This document shows, piece after piece, positions 1 through 5,454 of a DNA stretch of 6,311 bases. Below the pieces are notes generated by a model. That model ran no database searches, had not been told where the DNA came from, and saw only the letters and a program-made list of their open reading frames with translations. Each line of letters starts with the position of its first letter. The stretch's first letter is position 1. The stretch comes from Campylobacterota bacterium. Lineage in GTDB: Bacteria > Campylobacterota > Campylobacteria > Campylobacterales > Sulfurovaceae. The DNA lies in contig QMKT01000112.1 of assembly GCA_003646505.1 (NCBI GenBank), forward strand, positions 1 through 6,311, in the 5' to 3' direction. A program made the position numbers and the translations under genes.

Positions 1-19
1 CCCCATTTTAGGACATTTT

Positions 20-1837
20 ATGCAAAAGATTAAAAACATTGCCGTTATCGCGCACGTTGACCACGGTAAAACAACACTTGTTGATGAACTTCTTCAGCAA
101 TCTGGTACATTTGAAGCACACCAGCAAGTAGAAGAGAGAGCTATGGATTCAAATGACATAGAAAAAGAGAGAGGAATTACGATTCTTTCTAAAAATACGG
201 CTATTAACTATGGCGATCACAAGATCAACATTATCGATACTCCTGGTCACGCCGACTTTGGTGGTGAAGTTGAACGGGTTCTTAAAATGGTAGATGGTGT
301 ACTTCTTTTGGTTGATGCACAAGAAGGTGTTATGCCTCAAACAAAATTCGTTCTTAAAAAAGCGATTGGTTTTGGACTTATCCCTGTTGTTGTGATTAAC
401 AAAATCGATAAAGATGGTTCAGATCCAGACAGAGTAATGGACGAAGTATTTGACCTTCTTGTTGCCCTAGATGCAAATGAAGAGCAACTAGAATTCCCAG
501 TACTTTATGCAGCAGCACGTGATGGCTATGCAAAATGGGAAATGGAAGATGAAAACAAAGACATGACACCACTTTTCGAAGCCATTATCGATAAAGTGCC
601 TTACCCGAAAGGTTCGCCTGACGCTGACACACAAGCTCAAGTATTTACACTTGATTCTGACAACTTTGTAGGACGTATTGGTATTACACGTATCTTTAAC
701 GGTAAAGTAAAAAAAGGTGATGAGTACCTCTTGGTTAAAGCATGTGGTGCTAAAACAAAATCACGTATCTCTAAACTTATTGGGTTTAAAGGTCTTGAAA
801 GATACGATATTGATGAAGCAGAAGCTGGAGACATTGTAGCCATAGCAGGATTTAACGACATTGATGTTGGAGACTCTATCTGTGATCCACAAAACCCTGT
901 AGCACTTGACCCTATGCACGTTGAAGAGCCTACACTTTCTGTCATCATGTCTGTAAATAATGGACCTTTGGCTGGACAAGAAGGTAAACATGTAACATCA
1001 AACAAAATCCAAGAACGTCTTGAAAAAGAGATGGAAACAAACATCGCTATGCGTATGGAACCTATGGGAGATGCATCTTTCAAAGTTTCTGGTAGGGGTG
1101 AGCTTCAAATTGGTATTTTGGCAGAGAACATGAGACGTGAAGGTTTTGAGTTTATGCTTGCACGTCCAGAAGTTGTAACCAAAGAAGAAAACGGTGTAAA
1201 AATGGAGCCATTTGAGCACTTAGTTGTTGACGTTCCAGAAGAGTTTCAAGGTGTTGCCATAGAAAAACTAGGAAAGAGAAAGGCAAACATGACTTCTCTT
1301 ACCCCTATGCCAGATGGTACTATCAGACTTGAATTTGAGATCCCTGCACGTGGGCTTATAGGGTTTAGAAATGAATTCTTGACAGACACTAAAGGTGAAG
1401 GTATCATGAACCACTCTTACTTAGAATATAGACCTTATACAGGTGTAGTTATCAGCAGAACACCAGGCGCATTGGTTTCTATGGATGATGGTGAAGCAGT
1501 AGCCTTCTCTATCTTCAACCTTCAATCACGTGGGGTAATGTTCATAGGCGCACAAGATAAAGTATACTCAGGTATGGTTATCGGTGAGTCTGCACGTCCT
1601 GGTGACCTTGACGTGAACCCACTTAAAGGTAAAGCCCTTACAAACATGAGAACATCAGGTACAGATGAAGCCGTTAAGCTGGTTACACCTAGAAAAATCA
1701 CGCTTGAGTCTGCAATGGAGTGGATTGAAGAAGATGAGTTGATTGAGATTACGCCTCTTTCTGTAAGAATTCGTAAGAGAAGTTTAGATCCAGTAATTAG
1801 AAAAAGAATGGCAAGAGATAAGAAGAATTCCAAGTAA
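20..1837 (+). CDS. typA: TypA/BipA ribosome-associated translational GTPase, complete
   Basis: TypA (BipA) is a cytoplasmic GTPase of the EF-G/LepA superfamily that binds the 70S ribosome at the factor site and is linked to 50S assembly, stress and cold adaptation. The 605-residue product matches the family length (E. coli about 607). Visible G motifs are AHVDHGKTT at residues 11-19 (G1), RGIT at 51-54 (G2), DTPGHADF at 73-80 (G3), NKID at 127-130 (G4) and AAARDG at about 164-169 (G5). By family architecture, the beta-barrel domain II follows at about 200-295, then EF-G-like domains III and V, then the TypA-specific C-terminal domain from about 480, ending in a basic tail. The ATG at 20 has an AGGA ribosome site at 10-13 with 6-nt spacing. 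Only 19 bases precede the gene, so its promoter and upstream neighbour are unseen. It converges with the flavoprotein gene. Family assignment is very secure. Confidence 0.98.
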   Translation: MQKIKNIAVIAHVDHGKTTLVDELLQQSGTFEAHQQVEERAMDSNDIEKERGITILSKNTAINYGDHKINIIDTPGHADFGGEVERVLKMVDGVLLLVDAQEGVMPQTKFVLKKAIGFGLIPVVVINKIDKDGSDPDRVMDEVFDLLVALDANEEQLEFPVLYAAARDGYAKWEMEDENKDMTPLFEAIIDKVPYPKGSPDADTQAQVFTLDSDNFVGRIGITRIFNGKVKKGDEYLLVKACGAKTKSRISKLIGFKGLERYDIDEAEAGDIVAIAGFNDIDVGDSICDPQNPVALDPMHVEEPTLSVIMSVNNGPLAGQEGKHVTSNKIQERLEKEMETNIAMRMEPMGDASFKVSGRGELQIGILAENMRREGFEFMLARPEVVTKEENGVKMEPFEHLVVDVPEEFQGVAIEKLGKRKANMTSLTPMPDGTIRLEFEIPARGLIGFRNEFLTDTKGEGIMNHSYLEYRPYTGVVISRTPGALVSMDDGEAVAFSIFNLQSRGVMFIGAQDKVYSGMVIGESARPGDLDVNPLKGKALTNMRTSGTDEAVKLVTPRKITLESAMEWIEEDELIEITPLSVRIRKRSLDPVIRKRMARDKKNSK

Positions 1838-1844
1838 TTCATAG

Positions 1845-1867
1845 GGCGTTGTCCACCCGACAACGCC
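1845..1867 (+). terminator. Perfect 9-bp GC-rich hairpin after typA, no U-tract
   Basis: GGCGTTGTC (1845-1853) pairs perfectly with GACAACGCC (1859-1867) around the 5-nt loop CACCC. It begins 8 bases after the typA stop codon, between convergent genes, which suggests transcript termination or 3'-end protection. Neither strand has a T-run directly after the stem, so it is not a textbook intrinsic terminator. The next T-rich stretch, around 1912-1922, is too distant to act as the tail. The stem is equally strong when read from the minus strand, so it could serve both genes. The pairing is seen directly; the terminator role is inferred. Confidence 0.55.
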
Positions 1868-1932
1868 ACATATTCAAACGGCAATAACAATTTATTGATT
1901 CTTTGTTTAAGTTATTTTTTATTTATAAGATC

Positions 1933-3129
1933 TTAATTGGCCACTCTCAACCCACTCACCCATGCAAAGTGAAAATTAAATCCACCTCTATCTCCGTCAA
2001 CATCGAGTATCTCTCCGGCAAAGAAAAGATTAGAGATGAGCTTTGACTCCATAGTATGTGGGTTAACCTCTGTGGTATTTATGCCTCCTGTAGCTACTTC
2101 TGCACCTTGGAAGCCTTTGGTGTCATTGATGCTTAGTTTGAGGTTTTTGATGCTGTGTACGAGTTTGTTTATCTCTTTTCTATTGAGTTCACCCTCTTCT
2201 CTTGCTTTAAATTTGGATTGTTTTAAGATGATGGTTATGAGTTTTTTATTGATAACCCCTTGAAGCCAAAGGATAAGAGGTTTGTCACTGCCCTCTTCTA
2301 CTCTTTTTAGCAGTAGATTGGTGAGTTTTTCTTTACTGAATTCAGGCATGAGGTCTAGGTTTAGTTCACAGTAGTCAAAACTAGCAAGTCTAGTGCTAAC
2401 TTCACGGCTTAGGTCAAGTATGGCTAGTCCGCTTATGCCGTAGTTGGTAAAGAGCAAGTCACCCTTTTTTTCTGTGATATATTCACCATTGGCATAGAGT
2501 TGTGCCAGACCTGCTACTTTTACTCCTGCACATGCTTTTACCCATGTTTCCTCAGAACAGAGCTGAACGAGTGAGGGGTGTCGTGGTATGAGGGTATGTC
2601 CCATCTTTGTGGCAAAAGCATATCCGGAATTAGATCCTCCAAGCTGTGGAGCAGCAGGCGACCCGGAAGCCAAAAGTAGTTTTTCACATCTTTTGTCCCC
2701 TTGGCTTGTCTCCAGTGTAAAAGTGCCTTCTTTTTTATCTATAGCAGTTACAGTACAGTCACAAATGATCTGTACACCTGCCCTTTTGGCTTCATACTCA
2801 AGAAGTTCAACCACTGAAGATGATTGTAAAGACATTGGAAACATCTTTCCCTCTTTGCCTTCTATGAGTGCTAGCCCTATGGATGTGAAAAACTTTTGTA
2901 CTACTTCAAAATCATACCCTTCCAAGACATTCTCTATAAACGAAGGGTTTTGTCCATGAAAACGATGGCTGGAAATGTATTTGTTGTCTATGTTGCACTT
3001 TCCGTTACCCGAGACCAGGATTTTTTTTCCTATCTTGCTGTTTTGCTCAAGGAGGATGACCGCTTGACCTTTTCTCGCAACTGAGATAGCAGCGACAAGT
3101 CCTGCAGCCCCTGCCCCAATAATGATCAT
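1933..3129 (-). CDS. NAD(P)/FAD-dependent oxidoreductase, YhiN/HI0933 (BaiN-like) family
   Basis: A 398-residue flavoprotein of the HI0933/YhiN family (Pfam HI0933_like type). These are probably cytoplasmic FAD-dependent oxidoreductases; the substrate is unknown for most members. The protein starts directly in the first Rossmann strand: GxGxxG is GAGAAG at residues 5-10, and E28 is the expected ribose-binding acid. The family signature GKKILVSGNGKCN lies at 34-46, LLLASGS at 151-157, FTNYGISG at 227-234, ATGG at 346-349, and the C-terminal FAD motif AGEILDVDGDRGGFN at 371-385. Length fits the family (about 390-420), but the N-terminus lacks the few residues that usually precede the first strand. 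The ATG at 3129 has no purine-rich ribosome site. An in-frame TAA lies 18 bases upstream and there is no alternative in-frame start between, so this is the only start in this frame. It follows the lipoprotein gene by 25 bases and probably shares its transcript. An A8 run (3021-3028) lies inside the SGNGKCN region. Family secure, function not. Confidence 0.9.
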   Translation of the reverse strand: MIIIGAGAAGLVAAISVARKGQAVILLEQNSKIGKKILVSGNGKCNIDNKYISSHRFHGQNPSFIENVLEGYDFEVVQKFFTSIGLALIEGKEGKMFPMSLQSSSVVELLEYEAKRAGVQIICDCTVTAIDKKEGTFTLETSQGDKRCEKLLLASGSPAAPQLGGSNSGYAFATKMGHTLIPRHPSLVQLCSEETWVKACAGVKVAGLAQLYANGEYITEKKGDLLFTNYGISGLAILDLSREVSTRLASFDYCELNLDLMPEFSKEKLTNLLLKRVEEGSDKPLILWLQGVINKKLITIILKQSKFKAREEGELNRKEINKLVHSIKNLKLSINDTKGFQGAEVATGGINTTEVNPHTMESKLISNLFFAGEILDVDGDRGGFNFHFAWVSGLRVAN

Positions 3130-3155
3130 ACGATGAAAGACTTTTTATTGGTCAT
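3126..3155 (-). other. Nine-codon frame bridging lipoprotein stop and flavoprotein start
   Basis: An ATG at 3155-3153 shares its A with the lipoprotein stop codon (TAATG). It reads MTNKKSFIV and ends at a TGA (3128-3126) that overlaps the flavoprotein ATG as ATGA. Two readings are possible. It may be a tiny reinitiation leader that carries ribosomes from the lipoprotein to the flavoprotein, which has no Shine-Dalgarno of its own. Alternatively, it may be the original flavoprotein N-terminus, separated from the rest by a one-base frameshift. One extra A in the AAAAA run (complement of 3142-3146) would fuse the frames as MTNKKVFHRMIIIGAG, giving the family's usual short N-terminal extension. 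The overlaps are seen directly; the interpretation is open. Confidence 0.4.
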
Positions 3156-3652
3156 TAATAAGCAGTGACAATCAGTGCATTATTTGTGTATTGAAGAGAA
3201 TGAAAAGTAATTGCGTCTTCTGTGAGAAAAGTATATTCTGTGTCTTTTTCAAATGTTAACATTACTTCTCCCGTTTTCTCATCTTCAAACTCTGGAGTGC
3301 CAAGCCCTGTACATTTATATTCGACGTTCGTTTGATTATCAGACTCAAAAGTACAGGTATAGCTACGAACCATAGAGGTGCTTCCAACCATAATTACTTC
3401 ACGTGAGGTATCTGCAGCATCTCGATAATAGAGTTCCTTGTATTCATTATCTTTTTTATCCCATGCAAAACCAAAGCCTTTATCTGAAGTTGTTGCAATC
3501 TTTATAGTATCTTCTGGTGAGGTTACTTCATCGTCATCATCAATTCTATCTTTTACTTTATCGATGGCAGCAGCGATAAGGGATTCAGTACATCCAACAG
3601 TCATGAATGCTGTCATACTGAGTAGTAGTGTTGTATATATGATGTTTTTCAT
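3155..3652 (-). CDS. Predicted lipoprotein of unknown function
   Basis: A 165-residue protein I do not recognise. It has a signal peptide: positively charged start (K2), hydrophobic stretch at about 4-17, then TVGC at 18-21. C21 is the probable lipidated cysteine. The residue at -3 is threonine rather than the preferred Leu/Val/Ile, so the lipobox is slightly weak. A short amphipathic stretch (about 24-36) leads into an acidic run D38-E42. The rest is hydrophilic and rich in short beta-like segments, and C100 and C114 are the only cysteines after C21, so they could form a disulfide in the periplasm. Probable location is the periplasmic face of the inner or outer membrane. The start is supported by AAGGA (complement of 3658-3662) five bases upstream of the ATG. 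It is first in a likely two-gene unit with the flavoprotein, and its stop overlaps the ATG of the nine-codon frame. Coding status is well supported; function is unknown. Confidence 0.82.
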   Translation of the reverse strand: MKNIIYTTLLLSMTAFMTVGCTESLIAAAIDKVKDRIDDDDEVTSPEDTIKIATTSDKGFGFAWDKKDNEYKELYYRDAADTSREVIMVGSTSMVRSYTCTFESDNQTNVEYKCTGLGTPEFEDEKTGEVMLTFEKDTEYTFLTEDAITFHSLQYTNNALIVTAY

Positions 3653-3683
3653 TGGGATCCTTGATAAATTTAAATATGCCCCT

Positions 3684-3718
3684 ATTTTACCTAAGCCTTA
3701 TTTTTATCATACTTAAAA
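3684..3718 (-). promoter_or_regulatory. Candidate promoter of the lipoprotein-flavoprotein unit
   Basis: On the minus strand, TTTAAGTATG (complement of 3709-3718) resembles the TTTAAGTnTT element reported upstream of Campylobacter sigma-70 promoters. TAAAAT (complement of 3684-3689), a fair -10 box, follows after 19 bases. Transcription would start near 3677, about 25 bases before the ATG. A second possible -10, TATGAT (complement of 3706-3711), overlaps the upstream element and would give a leader of about 47 bases. Both are inferences from an AT-rich region, where chance matches are common. Confidence 0.4.
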
Positions 3719-3721
3719 TCT

Positions 3722-3755
3722 TTTTAGTACTCTAAAACCTTTTTTTGTGTATGAT
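3722..3755 (+). promoter_or_regulatory. Campylobacterota-type sigma-70 promoter for the 3786 gene
   Basis: TATGAT at 3750-3755 is preceded by TTTTTTTG at 3740-3747, the T-run plus G described just upstream of the -10 box in Campylobacter promoters. TTTTAGTACT at 3722-3731 partly fits the upstream TTTAAGTnTT element. Predicted transcription start is about 3762, leaving a leader of about 24 bases to the ATG at 3786. This placement rules against the longer reading frame from a GTG at 3747, because that codon would lie upstream of the -10 box. It faces away from the lipoprotein promoter in the same intergenic region. Confidence 0.6.
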
Positions 3756-3785
3756 TTTTTAATTAAAAATAAGAATGGAGCCACA

Positions 3786-4100
3786 ATGAGTGCCTTAGTC
3801 GAATTTTCAATGTTCCCCACGGAACAAACCCAAAGTAAAAGTGTTTTTGTTGCACGTGTTTTAGATATTGTAGACAAAAGTGGTTTAGGCTATCAACTTA
3901 CACCGATGGGTACCATCATAGAAGGTGAAACAGTAGCAGAAGTTTTAGCGGTTATCAACAAAGCATACGAAGAACTGCAAAAAGATTGTGGACGCGTGTA
4001 TAGTTCCATCAAGATAGATTGGCGTGAAGGTCCGGTAGGAAGACTGAAAAATAAAGTAGGTGCAGTAGAAAAAAAGTTAGGCCGTAAACTTAATTCATAG
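3786..4100 (+). CDS. MTH1187/UPF0045-family thiamine-binding-type protein
   Basis: A 104-residue protein of the MTH1187/YkoF-like family (UPF0045, Pfam Thiamine_BP). Members are small ferredoxin-fold proteins that oligomerise; some bind thiamine or its hydroxymethylpyrimidine part in the cytoplasm, but the physiological role is generally undefined. Recognisable features are the first strand SALVEFSMFP at 2-11, the family hallmark YQLTPMGTIIEGE at 36-48, a helix at about 49-67, and the terminal strand with IKIDWR at 75-80. Length is typical of the family (about 100). I chose the ATG at 3786 over the in-frame GTG at 3747. GGAG at 3777-3780 is a good ribosome site with 5-nt spacing, the family homology begins there, and a -10 box overlaps the GTG. 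The next gene begins 57 bases downstream behind its own promoter, so co-transcription with purM is possible but not required. Family assignment fairly secure; ligand inferred. Confidence 0.85.
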   Translation: MSALVEFSMFPTEQTQSKSVFVARVLDIVDKSGLGYQLTPMGTIIEGETVAEVLAVINKAYEELQKDCGRVYSSIKIDWREGPVGRLKNKVGAVEKKLGRKLNS

Positions 4101-4101
4101 C

Positions 4102-4130
4102 ATGACAGTACAGCTATATTTAGGTATAAT
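4102..4130 (+). promoter_or_regulatory. Near-consensus sigma-70 promoter for the 4158-purM unit
   Basis: ATGACA (4102-4107, five of six matches to TTGACA) is followed after exactly 17 bases by a perfect TATAAT (4125-4130). Predicted start is about 4137, leaving a leader of about 21 bases to the ATG at 4158. It begins two bases after the stop of the thiamine-binding-type gene. It is the strongest promoter-like sequence in the window and would drive the membrane protein gene and purM together. Confidence 0.72.
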
Positions 4131-4157
4131 ACGCGCAATTATTTACAAGGATTTCAG

Positions 4158-4376
4158 ATGTGTGCTGAAAAGATACAACGTTTAATACAAGCCAGCATAT
4201 TGGGCTTTGTTATGGGTTTAGCAGGTTCAGGGTTGTATGCTGCGGCGTTTATATTACAGTTTGGTATGATGATCATGCTTGTTATCGCAGGCTTGACGGG
4301 ATGGTGCCCTGGTCTCATTGTGCTTAAAAAAATATTCCCTTCTTGTGATGAAATGAATACTAAGGATACAAATTAA
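4158..4376 (+). CDS. Small DUF2892-like inner-membrane protein
   Basis: A 72-residue protein with two predicted membrane helices, about residues 9-30 and 33-48, joined by a very short turn. They are followed by TGWCPG at 47-52 and a short polar tail. The small-residue-rich hairpin and the TG(W/F)CP motif followed by a short LKK segment resemble DUF2892, the membrane domain found alone in many small proteins and at the C-terminus of the rhodanese YgaP. Its biochemical role is unknown. Cysteines are C2, C50 and C63; C50 is the conserved motif position. AAGGA at 4147-4151 with 6-nt spacing supports the start. Its TAA stop overlaps the purM ATG by one base (TAATG), so the two are probably translated in a coupled manner. 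A link to sulfur or rhodanese chemistry would be speculation from YgaP only, since no rhodanese domain is present here. Confidence 0.83.
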   Translation: MCAEKIQRLIQASILGFVMGLAGSGLYAAAFILQFGMMIMLVIAGLTGWCPGLIVLKKIFPSCDEMNTKDTN

Positions 4377-5371
4377 TGTCAAATATATCATATAAAGATG
4401 CAGGTGTCGATATAGATGCGGGTAATGCATTCGTAGAAGCAATTAAAGAAGACGTAAAATCAACTTTCGATAAAAATGTTATTGGAGGTATTGGTTCATT
4501 TGCAGGTGCATACGCACTTCCAACGGGATACAAAGAACCAGTCATTCTCTCTGCTACGGATGGTGTGGGTACAAAACTTCGTATTGCTATTGAGAGTGGA
4601 AAACTTGACACTGTGGGTATTGATCTTGTTGCTATGTGTGTCAATGACCTTATCTGCAACAATGGTACGCCAATGTTCTTCCTTGACTATTATGCAACAG
4701 GTAAGTTGCTCCCTGAAAATGCAAAAGATGTTGTTGCCGGTATTGCTGAGGGGTGTCGTCGTTCAGAATGTGCTCTAGTAGGTGGAGAGACAGCTGAAAT
4801 GCCGGGCATGTACTCTGATGATGACTTTGATCTTGCAGGATTTGCAGTAGGGATCGCAGAACGTTCAGAGATGGATACTGTTGCGAATGTGAGAGAAGGA
4901 CAGATCCTTATTGCTATGCCAAGTTCAGGCGTGCATTCAAATGGGTATTCTTTAGTCAGAAAACTCTTTTTTGACAAACTTGGTATGAGTCTCGAAACAG
5001 AGTTTGAAGATAAGCCATTGGTTGATACTTTACTGGAGCCAACACGTATCTATGTAAAAGAATATAAAGCCAATAAAGAGTATGTAAAAGCGTTAGCCCA
5101 CATTACGGGTGGAGGAATCGTAGAAAACCTTCCTAGAGTGCTTCCAGAGGGTATGAGAGCGATTGTAAATAAAGACTCTATCAGAGTACTTCCTATCTTT
5201 GAATTCATGGGTCAATATGTGGAGGAAGAAGAGATGTACAGAGCATTCAATATGGGTGTTGGTATGGTATGGGTTGTTGAACCTGAAGATGTTGATGCTG
5301 TACTTGCGAATACTGACGGGTATGTTATTGGTGCGCTGGCAAAAGGCGAACGCGGCGTAGAAATGGTTTAG
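4376..5371 (+). CDS. purM: Phosphoribosylformylglycinamidine cyclo-ligase (AIR synthetase)
   Basis: PurM catalyses the ATP-dependent ring closure of FGAM to 5-aminoimidazole ribonucleotide, the fifth step of de novo purine synthesis, as a cytoplasmic homodimer. The 331-residue product is complete and close to the usual 330-350. Family motifs seen: SATDGVGTKL at 59-68 (ATP-binding loop), DLVAMCVND at 83-91, GGETAEMPG at 136-144, GVHSNGYSL at 185-193, EPTRIY at 221-226, HITGGG at 242-247 and FNMGVGM at 291-297. The N-terminal half is the AIRS domain and the C-terminal half the AIRS-C domain. The ATG overlaps the upstream stop (TAATG), and AAGGA at 4362-4366 lies 9 bases ahead, a slightly long spacing. 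Expression is therefore likely tied to the small membrane protein gene and to the promoter at 4102-4130. The downstream gene is convergent, so this unit ends here. No purine riboswitch or PurR-like operator was seen in the short leader. Confidence 0.98.
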   Translation: MSNISYKDAGVDIDAGNAFVEAIKEDVKSTFDKNVIGGIGSFAGAYALPTGYKEPVILSATDGVGTKLRIAIESGKLDTVGIDLVAMCVNDLICNNGTPMFFLDYYATGKLLPENAKDVVAGIAEGCRRSECALVGGETAEMPGMYSDDDFDLAGFAVGIAERSEMDTVANVREGQILIAMPSSGVHSNGYSLVRKLFFDKLGMSLETEFEDKPLVDTLLEPTRIYVKEYKANKEYVKALAHITGGGIVENLPRVLPEGMRAIVNKDSIRVLPIFEFMGQYVEEEEMYRAFNMGVGMVWVVEPEDVDAVLANTDGYVIGALAKGERGVEMV

Positions 5372-5414
5372 TCAGTTTATTTTTATCCCGCTTACGCCAT
5401 TTAGCCAAATCTAC

Positions 5415-5445
5415 AGCAAACTAAACCGACTAGGTTTTTGTTGCT
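5415..5445. terminator. Weak imperfect inverted repeat between convergent genes
   Basis: AGCAA (5415-5419) pairs with TTGCT (5441-5445) and AAACC (5423-5427) with GGTTT (5433-5437). The arms are separated by a 3x3 mismatched internal loop and close on the loop GACTA. The right arm carries TTTTT (5435-5439), partly within the stem. It sits between the stops of purM (5371) and the symporter gene (5455), where a shared bidirectional terminator is expected. The stem is short and AT-rich and no clean T-run follows it, so support is modest. Confidence 0.3.
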
Positions 5446-5454
5446 TAGATATGT

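Noticed and set aside
637..1083. 148-codon open frame on the minus strand inside typA
   Set aside because: It lies entirely antisense to a well-conserved gene, has no family features and its product is serine/proline-rich in the way typical of shadow frames.
1522..1890. 122-codon minus-strand frame over the 3' end of typA
   Set aside because: Antisense to conserved TypA sequence; no recognisable domain and no promoter or ribosome site worth noting.
1883..1922. AATAAC ... GTTATT inverted repeat followed by a T-run, as an intrinsic terminator
   Set aside because: A six-base AT-rich stem with a loop of more than 20 bases is unlikely to be stable; expected by chance in AT-rich spacer.
2588..2959. 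123-codon plus-strand frame opposite the flavoprotein gene
   Set aside because: Overlaps conserved FAD-binding coding sequence on the other strand and shows no protein-like motif.
3747..3785. Extended N-terminus of the thiamine-binding-type protein from GTG at 3747
   Set aside because: A -10 box overlaps this stretch, the ribosome site GGAG points to the ATG at 3786, and the family homology starts at 3786.
5354..5398. GGCGTA ... TACGCC inverted repeat across the purM stop codon
   Set aside because: Only six pairs with a loop of over 30 bases and one arm inside the coding sequence; no T-run follows.
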